Assembly: GCF_016097555.1 (NCBI RefSeq)
Contig: NC_054702.1
Location: 77,869,997-77,933,996 of the forward strand
Origin: Gigantopelta aegis
Taxonomy: Eukaryota > Mollusca > Gastropoda > Neomphalida > Peltospiridae
Length of the DNA: 64,000 nucleotides
Direction: 5' to 3'
The notes under the pieces are model-generated. The model was not told where the DNA came from, did not search any database, and was given only the letters and a program-made list of their open reading frames with translations. Positions 31,808 to 44,436 of the stretch are shown piece after piece. Within the stretch, counting starts at the first letter, position 1; every line of letters starts with the position of its first letter. Both the position numbers and the translations under genes were made by a program.

Positions 31808-33060
31808 TGACCATCATGTGTTCATTATTATTTTTATTTTTTTTGGGAGGGGATATGAATAGCGAATATCTTTTTCAATTTCCATGACTGAAAGTGGAAC
31901 AGTTAGGATTCTGACAGTGACATCCCATCATCAACATGTGTCCTATTTTTTTAAGTAGAATGATTGCAGCCAGTTTGAACTTCATAATCATTGCTAATAA
32001 AATTAAAAATACAGCACTGACGTAGGAAACGGGGGGGGGGGGGGCAGGCAAGGGGGAATTTAAGATATTTTGCTTTATATTCGTTTTATAATAGTGTAAA
32101 AGTGTGCAAGTATAAAAGTGTCCCCCCCCCCCCCCCCCACACACACACATACTTTTTGGCACCTTCCTACGCTCGTGTGCAGTGTATTAAATCTAAAATA
32201 TGTGCAGACAAATTAGAGATCTACTGAAATCAAACACACTATCTGTATTAATGCAAAACAATATCTGTAAAACAACATACAAATATAAAGATATTAATTT
32301 AGTTTGATTTCTTTAAAATCTCAATTATTTTCCGCCATCGATGCTTGGTTGGTTGGTTGGAAATTCCTCCGCCTTCTGTGGAGCCCCGCAGAAACTGCGT
32401 CCCTTGTATATAGGTTCCATTGTACCAAATCAATTTCTTTTGCCGATAATGTTAACATTTACTAATATAACTGATATAACCAGCGTAACAACACACCCAG
32501 GCAGTCCCGTTCTGGACGGAAGAGCCAGTTGAGGCCGACACCTGCGTCCATGACAGGCGTGCGCTACAACAGCTTGTTCTGAATGTGTACGTAAAACCCT
32601 ATGACCATGACCATGACACCCAGTTAGTACACCAATAAAAGGTGTGAGTGTGCATGTGTGGTCGGGGGTAGAGGCCTGGTAGCTGTGCCTGAACATGAAG
32701 GTATTTTTTGACAATATAAATGTGGATTATATATATATATATAATTTGTGTTTTGCCGGAGCCAAGCTGATGAATTGGTGTATTGCCGGAGCCAAGCTGA
32801 TGAATTGGTGTTTTGCCGGAGCCAAGCTGATGAATTGGTGTTTGCCAGTAAACTGTATTCGAATCATAAGTAGACAAGAGGTTGTCATTTGCGACAATGT
32901 CACATGTAGGCACAAGCCTACAACACACAATGTAGTTCGTAATACCCATTTATCAAATTATCATAATCTTAAGAGTAATATTTTATTTGGTGATCCAAGT
33001 TTTTATATATAAGAATTTTACTGTTCATTTCAGTTTGTGTTGTATTTTGGTTGTAAAAAT
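31808..33060. other. Intergenic, repeat fragments
   Basis: Contains two poly-G/C tracts (32030-32044, 32120-32140). A block at 32480-32630 (gaggccgacacctgcgtcca, then caccatgac-type repeats) looks like the 3' end of a non-LTR element. Text near 32424-32460 (ccaaatcaatttcttttgcc) recurs at 63025-63062. No gene is visible. Confidence 0.5.
32748..32845. repeat. 30-bp tandem repeat, three units
   Basis: The unit gccggagccaagctgatgaa plus ttggtgtttt is present three times, nearly identical. Confidence 0.95.
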
Positions 33061-33063
33061 GTA

Positions 33064-33444
33064 AAGTGTGTTTTATTTAACGACGCCACTAGAGCACATT
33101 GATTTTTTTTTATCTTATCATCGACTATTGGACGTCAAACATATGGTCATTCTGACACTGTTTTTTTAGAGGAAACCCGCTGCCTCTTTTACGACAGGCA
33201 GCAAGGGATCTTTTATTTGTGCTTCCCACAGGCAGGATAGCACAAACCATGGCATTTGTTGAACCAGTTATGGATCACTGGTCGGTGCAAGTGGTTTACA
33301 CCTACCCATTGAGCCTTGCGGAGCACTCACTCAGGGTTTGGAGTCGGTATCTGGATTAAAAATCTCATGTCTCGTATGGGATCCGAACCCAGTACCTACC
33401 AGCCTGTAGACCGATGGCCTAACCACGACGCCACCGAGGCCGGT
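33064..33444 (-). mobile_element. tRNA-derived SINE, type B
   Basis: Read on the minus strand: tRNA-like head (ccggcctcggtggcgtcgtg, ggttcggatccc), body with aaaagatcccttgctgcctg, and tail agtggcgtcgttaaataaaa. It is close to full length and nearly the same as 53483-53880 in inverse orientation. Confidence 0.9.
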
Positions 33445-34960
33445 TATTTTGGTTGTAGTCTAGATATCTATGTATCCTAAGCTTAGGTGAGCTACAGTCA
33501 TCGAAGTAGTAGATCCTTGTGTAGTATATATCTTCAGGCGCACGTGCAGGACTTTTAGCGGGGGGGGGGGGGGGGGGGTTAGATTGTGGAGAGCAAAATG
33601 TATAGTATGTATGTCGTTATACATGCTCCAGTGGAAAATATATTAAACAAAGAAAATGTGTCTGGTCAGGTGGGTTTCGACCCTCAAAAGCCTTCCCTGC
33701 ACACGCACCTGGTCTTAGAATGTTGATGATATTTCTGGTGTGTTTGGAATGAACTATTTCTAAAGCAGTGAATTGATTGTGGTTGATGAAATGTCCACAT
33801 CTCCAACTTCTGTTTTATACATGCATTTATTAATAACGCATGTTTCAGAAACATTAAAATGCTTAAATTTATGTCGGCTTGATTGTAATTTGTATGTGCT
33901 GCTAAGAACTTTTAATAATTATCAAAAGAAAAACCAAGGAATAGTCAAGAATATTTTTAACAGTATTGTGACTGCTCCAATTCAAGTATCACTGTCAGGT
34001 GTGTTGCTTGTAGGACTAGCTATAACTTTCCAAGAAGATACAGCGTCCCTCCTGCTTCACACGTGGGAGGACTGATTCTCACAAGGCTGATTCTAAGACA
34101 AATTTAGACTTGCACAAAACAAAGCTCATAATAACCTGTTTGTTTAAGAAGCATTTCGCTATTTTGGATATTTAACAAAATATATATGTCAAGTAAAGCA
34201 AATTAATGCATTTATTGTGGTCGATGGATGGCATATCTAATTGTAGACATTCCTTGCATTGGTGGTGGTATGGGACATTCACACTGCAGTTTTACTGGTC
34301 ACCTGTTGTAAAACGTTTAGATGTGCACATTTATCAACCAATTATTGCTCTGTGCATATTTTATGATCATCTAGTGCACTATAGTATATCATACTAACCA
34401 TGCTATAAACTAAGATGGCTCTAAAAAAAAATCATACATTGAACTTGTTATTGCATAGCTGACTTGGAAGTGTTACAGTTCGTAAAATATTTGACTGCAT
34501 ATAAGCGCCGGAAGATTGTAACAGCTGGGAGTGGGAAAACGTATATTTATATTAATTCGATTTTCAACTGCAGGAACTGAATCCTTTTCGACCAAGGAAA
34601 TAAAGGATGCGTCTTCTTTTGTAAAAGAGTAGATTCGTTGTTTATCAGTTTTTAAAGGATTTCTGGACAAGGTCCCTTCCATCCAACTTGGACCGAATTC
34701 ATATGTCAAATTTTCTGTTTACGATTCTTGGGCAAATCTTCTTCTATCAAATTTCTCACTAGGAAGACCAACCTAACCCTTCTGCATACATACTATATAA
34801 TTATGTAGAGAATTATAATATACCGTTAATTGTAAAAGCTAATGTAATATTTACTGGTGTCGGATATACGTAGTGGTGATGGAAACGTTCTAGAGGAAAC
34901 TGGCCACAAAGACGTATCGGTGAAAACTAATTGGATGCATTGATGGGGTGGGGGTAATGA
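33445..34960. other. Intergenic, nothing recognised
   Basis: A poly-G run at 33558-33579 and several short open frames without family resemblance. Confidence 0.5.
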
Positions 34961-34961
34961 C

Positions 34962-35130
34962 CAGAGCCGCGTTCTACGAAGATATTTTAGCGCTAAGATC
35001 ATCTAAAATGCATACATTGTACTTACCTTAAATATTTAAAGTGATCTTAGCTGCAACATCGCTTTGTGGAACGAGACTCTGAGCCTAGTTTTACAAAGTG
35101 ATCTTAGCGCTAAGATCACCTGAAGTGCGA
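34962..35130. mobile_element. Foldback MITE, gggccc family, copies 2 and 2b
   Basis: A full foldback (34962-35081) from gagccgcgttctacgaag to the mirrored ctttgtggaacgagactctg is followed at once by the first arm of another copy (agttttacaaagtgatctta, then gcgctaagatcacc). Confidence 0.75.
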
Positions 35131-36554
35131 AACCACCGTATACAAAATGCCTTGTAAAATGTTGTTTACTGGATTTACATATCAATATCATCACACCGCT
35201 TTGACGAGTAACGGAATTAATAAAAGGAATGAAGTGGTGAGCTAGTTTGTAAATCAATAATGCCAACCATGCGATGTCATATGTATCAGTTCCTACGACT
35301 GCCCCTATCTTATTTGCCTAGCTGGATATTATCCAAAAGGCTGTTAGATATTATATCATTCATTCTTATACCAAGAATATATATATTTGTTTACTTTAAA
35401 ATCAAATATGGGAACCATTACTGGCATTAGATAGAAAACATCGTGAAAAACCATTTATAGTCAGTCTGTACAGTAGTACATTCCTGCACAAGTACATAGT
35501 TCAGTGTATGGAAGCAATGCTGTAAAACTTTTGAAAGATCTGCATGCCTCCTTGCAGACACTGACCAGTGAACGAAAATGTGTTACACCCACTGACAAAT
35601 TTGAATGGAAAATTTGAATTTATTTTGCCTTTTGTTCTCCTAGGCTGGTGGCAGTGGTATTATGCTATAGTTTTTTTCATGTCATAGACAATCCGTGATT
35701 CATAAAGAGCTAAAGTATGAAAATTGGCAATTGTAGATGCCACAGCACGAGTGTCAGCCGATCAGATCAGTACTAGTCTGTGCACAATGGGAAGTATGTA
35801 ACAGTAATAGTCTTGTCACCTTCTTCATGACCACACAGTGCCAGGTCAGGTCACACGGTACACTCACACTCACACAGCACTGAAACCTATATTTTTGTGT
35901 GCTGTACATCTTCCCATCTGTGGAAAGCATTGAAATGTATTGCGATTAATACTGATACAACTCAATCTTATATTTATTCACTTGGAGAAACCTGTCAGTT
36001 TTTATAACTGAAGTAGACATGAAGATCCCCGATTTCGTTTCTGCCTCACTGAACTCTTTAGGCTGTTGCTATATTGACTATGACGGAACCATCCTACACT
36101 TTACATTTTGGACTGAAATCAATAAAAAAATTGAGGGATTTGCTATAAAATATATCCTGCTTAAACCATAATATGGGCATACTAAAAGAAATTTATATTT
36201 TTCTTCAACTTGAACCTATAATAGGATAAATAAATGAAGGAATCTGAAAATAGAGCAGAGACAAAACACAAACAAAAACAAACCAATATAATAATTTAAA
36301 CAGGGGTAGGTTGACCAAATCTTGATTAATTCAAGCACGCCTATATCCACAAACATATAGAAATAACAAAACCCATGCCATGAATTTTTTTTCAATACAA
36401 CAATGGGCAATAGTGTTAAGTACCCCAATTTCTTTTAATAGATCAAAACCTGCTTAAGCCGGTTTAAACACTACACAAGAGCATAAGCCTACACAGTTTT
36501 GGTATTATGCATGGTTATTGTAATGAATTAAATGAAAACAAAATGAAAAGAAAT
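35131..36554. other. Intergenic, nothing recognised
   Basis: AT-rich single-copy-looking DNA with no ORF, RNA gene or repeat that I can name. Confidence 0.4.
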
Positions 36555-36995
36555 TGAATAACAGAAATAATTTTATTGCAAGAACACAGAAACATCCATT
36601 AACATAAACATTTGTATGTCCATGTGTATCACAGTACATGTGTAGTAAACTGAATGTCGTACAGAACAAACGATAACTAGGTTGAGTGTGAAATACTGAC
36701 TTACTACACCTAAACAGACTTCTAACATCTATACACCTAGGGAAAAGTGTGGTTTACTTCTGTCAGCAAAGATGTACAGACTGTTTGTGTTATATATATT
36801 AACTTATCACTGTGGTTTTAAACACTTGCTATATATACGTTATATAAATGCCAAATTAATACAGACGTTTCTGTTATAAATATGCAAATGTATAAACAAT
36901 GAAAAATAATTAAATTAATAAACAAATCTGAAATAACTTAAGTGAACAGACAGAATGTTCTTTACATATGATTATAAATATTTAGAAACAAACTC

Positions 36996-37100
36996 AGTAT
37001 ATCTTACTAGACTTAATAGTACAATGTATATCTTACTAGACTTAATAGTACAATGTATATCTTACTAGACTTAATAGTACAATGTATATCTTACTAGGCT
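36996..37100. repeat. 29-bp tandem repeat, about 3.6 units
   Basis: The unit tatatcttactagacttaa plus tagtacaatg is repeated almost without change. Confidence 0.95.
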
Positions 37101-39444
37101 CAACCGTCACAAAAATAACTGATGCGGTCAAGGTCATTCTGTCAAAATAATAAATATATGGAGTCAAAAATATGTATTTTGTTTTATAATAAATTATTAT
37201 TATTTCTCAAACTCCAGATACAGTTAACCAACTGAGATATAACTTTTGCAAACAAGATGGATTGGCACATCTGTGGATACATATAAATCTACTACATCGA
37301 TCTATCTGTACAAACAAGATGATATAATTACACCAGAGTACTTGAATACAACTTTGTATATATATTCTGTTATATAATTTGCTGTTATGCCAAATGCAGC
37401 TAAATACAAATACATTTTAATTTTAATCAAAGAAACACAGCAAACCTTGCTAACTTAAAAGGCAAAAGATATGTGATAAAGATTGCTATATTAAAATAAA
37501 ATAAATTAATTCAATTTTAAAAATAAAAACTAGTATACAAGTTATATATTCCGATACTGGCATATAAATGTGTATATCGATGTACATCTACATGCAACTG
37601 GGAAAAGATTCAAGTAAAATGCTAAAAAGCTAATGCATAGATTAATTAATAAAAATATGCTAAAGAAAAATAAACACTATTTATATATAATGAGCAGCTT
37701 TATTTATGAGCAATGTTATTACATTAAAACAGTTGAGCAATAACACCTATGCTAGTATAACAAATGCAATTGTATTTATCACACAGATGATTGACTAAAT
37801 GTGACATTTACACAGAATTAGTCATATTGCAGTGTAGTTATCTTTAGTTTAATTACCACTAATCATATAAACAAAAGACTTAAATTTGATTTTGTATATG
37901 CTTAATGCTTAAAACTAAAATAGTAAAAAAAAATAATAATTTATAAAAGAAGAAAAAAAGAAGTACTGTAAATGAAATATTATCTGAATGAATGAATGAT
38001 AACCGATTCATTGTGTTCAAAAACCATAACAACCATTTACCATAAAAATCTTCAGAGAACTGATATACTGAATTAGAAAATCCTATTAACAAATATGAGA
38101 TCAGTTGTGCATGGAAGCATTTATGACACAAATTCTTATACAATATTAACTGAATTAATATTATTATGTTAACCAAAACAACAACATCTAATAATCTTTA
38201 ATGATTATTATTTTAAACTATATAACAATAACATTTAATGATATATATGACTCTATTATATATATTAAACAGTAAAATACTAATAACATCTCAAATATTC
38301 ATAACATTTAATAATAATAATAATAACACTTAATAATATTTATAGACTCTTTAAAGAAATAAACAATTTTTATTTTTATTTGTGAATTAACATACAAATA
38401 TACCAACTCTGGTTAGGTTTATTTACAAGCAGTTTCCCTTCTCCCACTGTCAGTGTTCAATTGTTCAATTTTAATTTAATTATTTTTAACAGAAAATATA
38501 TTTAACATGGATTGAGCATCAAGTTTATAGATTTTCAGTAAAAATATTTGTGAACTGTGTGGTCCCTATGACTAGTTTAAGGCAGAGCCTACCATTACAT
38601 ATATGTGAGACCAAACACCAGCATGCAGTAGGTAGATGAAAATGCATAGTACAGTGTCACCTAGGGATTTGTAATTTTTGCAAAATGTGGCCACAAAGAA
38701 ATATTTTGCAACATGGCCATACACAAATATACATACATCTATAAATGATTTTTACATTTAAAGCACTAATATACATAAATAACAAATTATGGACGGAATC
38801 AACAGTAAGGCTCTGAATAATAATGCAATGTTGTTAAATAATGTAACTGACAAATACAAGTTCTATGTTCAAATATAGTTTTTTGTAGATTCATTCGGTT
38901 GTCTGCACAGAAAGATTTGATTGTAACTTAGTGACAGGAATTTATGTTGCTGTGACTGTGCAAAAACAAAACTCATCTGAAAAGACCTGGATAGATGAAG
39001 AGGGCAGGTCAAGGGGAGTTGGGAGGTGAAAATGTGGCATTATTGTTATTATTAATAAAATCTAATTTGAGTGTCACCCAAACCATCAATGTGATTAATT
39101 TCAATATTCCTCAGAATAATATTTTGAAGGCATAAACAATACATTTACAATGCAATGTGGAAATTCTGTAGAAGATTTGTTAATAAGTGATACCAATACT
39201 TGGTAAATGGGAAAATTTAAAGAAACATTTTATTTGACAAAATCTGAACCCATATTTAGGATTAAGGACCTTAAAATATAAACTACAGTTTTTGTTCAGC
39301 TTGGTTCAACACATTAATTCCAAACAAAAAACTACACACATCTGGATTATATGTACAAAACAATTAAATATTCTATAAAGATTTTTTTTTCTTCTGATTT
39401 TTGGTTACTGCTAATTACATATTTTAAATAAAAATATTATAATA

Positions 39445-39550
<106 letters not shown>

Positions 39551-39906
39551 ATATATATATTATATTTGTTTTTGTGTAAACTATTTTCAACAAGTTTATT
39601 ACTAAACTATATATTTAATAATCACAAGAAAATACAGGAAAATGGAACATAGCCAAATGAAGTCCTGATTTCTCATCAGTGATTGCACTGTGAGAGAATT
39701 AAACATTGAACTTTGCTCAAATAAGGTCAGTTTACAAAGAAATGATTCCATGTGCAAAATCTCTCACTTCAAAAACCGATTTTGAGTAGATATATAAAGG
39801 CGTATAATTAACTTAAAGTAAAGTTCAGCAAATCCTTTTTCAAACCGAATGTTAACCATGAATCACGGCTGAACTATCAATGATATATCGAACTTAGTCT
39901 ATCACG

Positions 39907-39974
39907 TGTATCACAGGTTCCTAAGTTTACTGATTTTATCACAGGTTCCTAAGTTTACTGATTTTATCACAGGT
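39907..39974. repeat. 27-bp tandem repeat
   Basis: tcacaggttcctaagtttac plus tgatttta occurs twice in tandem with a partial third unit. Confidence 0.9.
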
Positions 39975-40721
39975 ATTGTATCTACAATAAAACTAATGAC
40001 TCAGTAATTTGACACAAACAAAAAACAAAAAACAAATCAGAACAATTAATGCATACAATAACAATTCACAGAAATCCTTTAGAACAATGTTATGACATAT
40101 ATATTTACAATTATAGCACAGTCATAATACAGGTTTAAGCAGTCTTTCACCAACATATGTGTTTATAAATATACCCATATAGTTTACATCCTGCTATATA
40201 TAACCACAATGTGCATCAAAAGTGGTGTATATATACTGAACAGCAAAAACAAATATTTTAATATACATGTATATGTTTTTTCATGCTAAAATTAATTTGG
40301 TAAATACTGACACAATGAGCATAAAATGGCTTAATGCTCACAAAAAATGGGTAACTTAATAGACACAAACACTGATGGGATTCAACTGAATATACTTGTA
40401 AATAAATTAAAGAAAACAAAATGAATATTTACAGTTCTTTTGTTATGTAGTATATTAATTATCCCACTAGGACAAGATATGTCCCACAAAACCATTACTA
40501 ACCAGCTGGCAAAGAATCCCTTTCTTTAACTGATTTCAAGATAATCCAGCACATACTTGCAATATGTATATATGGCTTGGTGGTCAATGGCAAATGATCA
40601 TGTTTCAATATGGTCTATACTGAATCAATGGTGAGCACCCACACTCTCCAACATGTCACAGGTATGTGCTGTATTATCTTCATTTGAGTAAAAGAAACAA
40701 ACACTTTTTTAAAAGTTACTA

Positions 40722-40896
40722 TAGTGAAACCTGTCTAAATCAGATCAAGACGGGGACCTAATATTTATCTGATTTAGACAGGATCTGGTGTTTCAAGGGT
40801 TGCATTTTAAAATTTCGAAAATTCGGAACCACGAAAGTTGGCTGGTTTTAACAGGATTCCGGTTTATTCAGGGTCCAGTTTAGACAGGTTTCACTG
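40722..40896. mobile_element. Pogo/mariner-type MITE, 175 bp
   Basis: TA-flanked. The left end tagtgaaacctgtctaaat and the right end tttagacaggtttcactg are inverted with one or two mismatches. A second internal inverted motif (atctgatttagacagg) lies near the left end. Confidence 0.85.
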
Positions 40897-42152
40897 TAGT
40901 AGGTGTGTATTTCAGATACGTGATTTTTTCCAAACTTTAATCAATGAAAACATTCAATGAAAGTATTTATTTGAACTGGTCATAGCTGAAAAGATAGGTG
41001 GTCAACTTACGCTAATATTCAAGTTATTTCATCATATAGTGTTCACAATTAATGTGCATAGAAACAATTAATTCCATACATAAATGTTCCAATGTTTATA
41101 ATATTTTTAAAATAATAAATTTATTTACACACTAATATAGTAAATGTTAAGGAAAATCATTGGTGATGTACAAGTTAAATGTGTTCATGGGGTCACAGCA
41201 ATCATTAGATTCGAACATATACATTGTCAATTTCTGTTCCTCATAAGAATAATCATTTCACTGGGCCACATTATTTAATACATGATTACTGAATAATAAA
41301 ATATTAAATATTAAATACCTTACCATTTCATATAAAATTTTAAGGTCCCAAGAGAAAACATTTTCATTTGTGAAATGGAAATTACTTCCCCTAGCTAGTC
41401 ACACAAAAGACATGAAATTGAAGCTTTTAAATATTTTATACATATGACACATGTTCAATAACAATTATTATTACCGTAGGAGGTGGGGGACAAAAAAAAG
41501 CAAGACAATTTTCAACAAATACAACTGTTATAAAGGCATGCACAGAAATACTGGTGAATAATAGGGCCTTAGGCATTGCTTCAGTTATGATTATTATATT
41601 TTGTATGTGCAATAACTGCTATTCAGTGGTGGTAAAGGCATGGGTATATTTTTGTTCACCATGCCTCAACTAATGAATCATCAACGTTTGCCATACATAT
41701 TCTCATGTACTCAAGGGTCAAATTTGACCGGCCTCTAGATGATAATGAGACTAAGGAATAAAGTAAAATAGCATTATGCATCTTAATTCTAATACAGAAC
41801 ATGATGCCAAATAATGCCATTGCATTGCATTCCACTCATTCGACTTTTGTTTTCCCTCCATGTCTCATAGCCCTATAAAGTAACTGTCAGTAAGCATGTT
41901 GCAAAATGACGTAAGAAATATAATTAAGTGAGAGTGCTCTTCCTAGCACAAGTACTAGAGTTCTGTGGACAGACTCAAGTCTTGTTTAACTCGCCCGTGC
42001 CGGAGTACTCGTGGAGACCCCAATTTTCAGAATCAGTCATCAATAGCAGCTTCATCAGAACCAGTAAACTGTGACCTACAAACGTCATGTAACCTGCTGA
42101 TTGGTTACTTTATATGCTGCTTGTTTCACGATCAGCTAAATCCTACTCACCT

Positions 42153-42261
42153 GGGCCCTGTTTTACGAAGAGATCTTAACGCTAAGATCACCTTATGTAC
42201 ATAACTATATTATGCAGTTAAAGTGATCTAAGTGTAAAGATCGATGCGTAAAACGGGGTCC
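42153..42261. mobile_element. Foldback MITE, gggccc family, copy 3
   Basis: From gggccctgttttacgaagag to the mirrored gcgtaaaacggggtcc; inner arms gatcttaacgctaagatcac. Confidence 0.85.
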
Positions 42262-42403
42262 AGGACCCATGCTTATAAAACTTTTAAGAGTCCAAACTCA
42301 ATCTCTAATGACATCACACGCATACAATTTGTATGGTGTCATCATGACATTAGTGTCTCAGACTCGAGTTTTATAAGTTTTATAAGCACCAGGCCTGGTG
42401 CTG
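42262..42403. mobile_element. Second palindromic MITE abutting the foldback
   Basis: The left arm (cttataaaacttttaagagt, ctaatgacatcacac) is mirrored by the right arm (gtgtcatcatgacattag, actcgagttttataagttt). It starts immediately where the gggccc foldback ends. Confidence 0.75.
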
Positions 42404-43997
42404 TTAATGAGATCAAAGAACAGTTTTAAAAATATGAGTGTGTATGAGCTAGCTCTAAGTGATGTCTCATTAAAAATGATCATGGTGACTTGATCAAAAT
42501 AAAATAAAACCCCCATAGAGTATCAGACTTTAATTAGAGATTACCAGTATGCACTGACAAAACTTTAGTTCATGCACAGTATATATTGGAAGTTTGTGAA
42601 ACATGCATTACAAATGAACAGCATGGTGATATCACACAGTGAGTAAAGGATATAACACACAGTGAATATTATAGATTCTGTTGAAAACCACTAGATTTGT
42701 AAATATTATTTAATATATCATAGAGATTTTGGGATTCCATCTCATAATCAAGCTTCTAACCTAAAATCTGAAATTTGCAGAAGCATGGAATTGTGCTATA
42801 AATTTGCAGCCTGCATAATATACCTACACCACCCAAACAGACCACTGCCTAAATGAAACTGCAGGAGATATAAAAAGCAAGACACCATATTAAAAAACAT
42901 GGCTGTTCTAAAGTAGGTACCCACAAAAAAATACCATATACCGGTACATATCTGAGACAAACATGTACATCACACTTCACGAAATGTAGAAACAGCTATA
43001 TGCTTATGTAATACTCTTGAATACTGAAATTTTAATACTGTTTATTAAATTTAAAGACACCCACCCACCTTCAAAGTTCTAGTGACATTTTGTTATTATG
43101 ACAAAGTAAAAAGAAAAGAAAAGTTAAACTACAATAACTGCAGTTTTACATTTTGTGTATAATATTAATATGATTTATAAAGCAGTTTATTGTGTTGTGT
43201 ATCAAATTTATGATTAAAAACATTGCACCACAAATGCATCAATTATCTATAGTGTAACCGATGAAGTCATTTGATATAAACAACACACTTCTGTTGATGG
43301 ATTTAAGAACAAAAAGAGGCCACTGAAACAATTTACCTTGCAAGTCTTTTCGAATGAAACTGGTTCATGAATGTAAGTTGGATGTGTTTTTAAATTAGTA
43401 GCAAAATAAATAGTATCAATTGGACACAAGTGTAGTATTCTATTTCTTACATATTCTTACAAACATTTTCAACTAAAACATATTTACTGTGCTCGTCATG
43501 GTTTACAAATCATAAGTAGAAATCAGTTTCAATAGTGTCCATTTCAGTGGATAGTTTGGCTTTGACATTTAGGTCATCACCATAGAGCAGTCAAACACAC
43601 CGTTAAAATGATCTCCAACATATGTTAGATTTTGCTGTGTGACGTCATAAATTTCACATAGCGTTCTCTAAAATGGGTGTGTAAAAAATACAATATAATA
43701 TATATTCCATAGGAATTATAATAGAAAGGAAAGATCAAATGGACGGATGCATGTTCTACAAGTTTCATTGTTTAATGCTAATTATCACAATGTAACAGCA
43801 ATAGTATAACCCAGTGTTAAGTAAAATCAGTGATATTAAAATCCAGACATAGCGACTTGCATTTCAACAACAATAATGTATAAATTGTAAATAAATAATG
43901 TAATATTTGTAACTGTTTTAGGGCTATTCCAGAATAATAACAATTTATGGAAAATAATGCAATAGTTTTTTACTTATGAATGGTCTTGGCTGAATCT

Positions 43998-44003
43998 TTT
44001 ATT
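43998..44003 (-). terminator. Candidate poly(A) signal of ZC2HC1C-like gene
   Basis: AATAAA on the minus strand, about 195 nt after the stop codon. Alternative signals exist further downstream. Confidence 0.45.
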
Positions 44004-44196
44004 TAAACATTATAACATTACAATTCCATACTGATGACTTTTAAAAAAAAGCCCCAATAGTTCTAATATGTATAATGAGTATTACTTTCAAAGACAATTT
44101 GTGTTAGCAAATGGTTTTAAGTGTTGAGTATTAAATAAATGTTGCCTGCCATCCCTATAGTAACCATTTCTGGAATAGCCTGTACTATTAAATGAG

Positions 44197-44436
44197 TTAT
44201 TTCCTTTGTTTGACTGGTTTTGTTTTAAGGAGTACACATTTTGGAATGTGTTGTTCTGCTGTTGATGCAGCGAATTTGCGGCCACAGTGGGGACACGGCA
44301 CCAGGTCAGATGTGTCTAACTTGGGAGCGGGGCCAATGTTTCTCGTGTCACCGCTGGCTTCCATCTGAGTCAGTTTCTTTGCGTATCGGATGGACTCAAT
44401 AAAATTGTCATGTTTCACTTTCCAATTATTCTTTTT
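44197..44436 (-). CDS. ZC2HC1C: ZC2HC1C-like last exon, zinc finger 2
   Basis: 79 codons plus TAA. KKNNWKVKHDNFIESIRYAK precedes the second finger, LVPCPHCGRKFAASTAEQHI. Acceptor attgcag. The family motif of a helix (NWKxKHxxFIxxIRxAK) just ahead of finger 2 is clear. Confidence 0.95.
   Translation of the reverse strand, partial: KKNNWKVKHDNFIESIRYAKKLTQMEASGDTRNIGPAPKLDTSDLVPCPHCGRKFAASTAEQHIPKCVLLKTKPVKQRK

Noticed and set aside
44088..44285. 65-codon frame with Asn/Gln-rich product
   Set aside because: It overlaps the last ZC2HC1C-like exon in another frame and extends into the 3' UTR; composition reflects AT-rich DNA.
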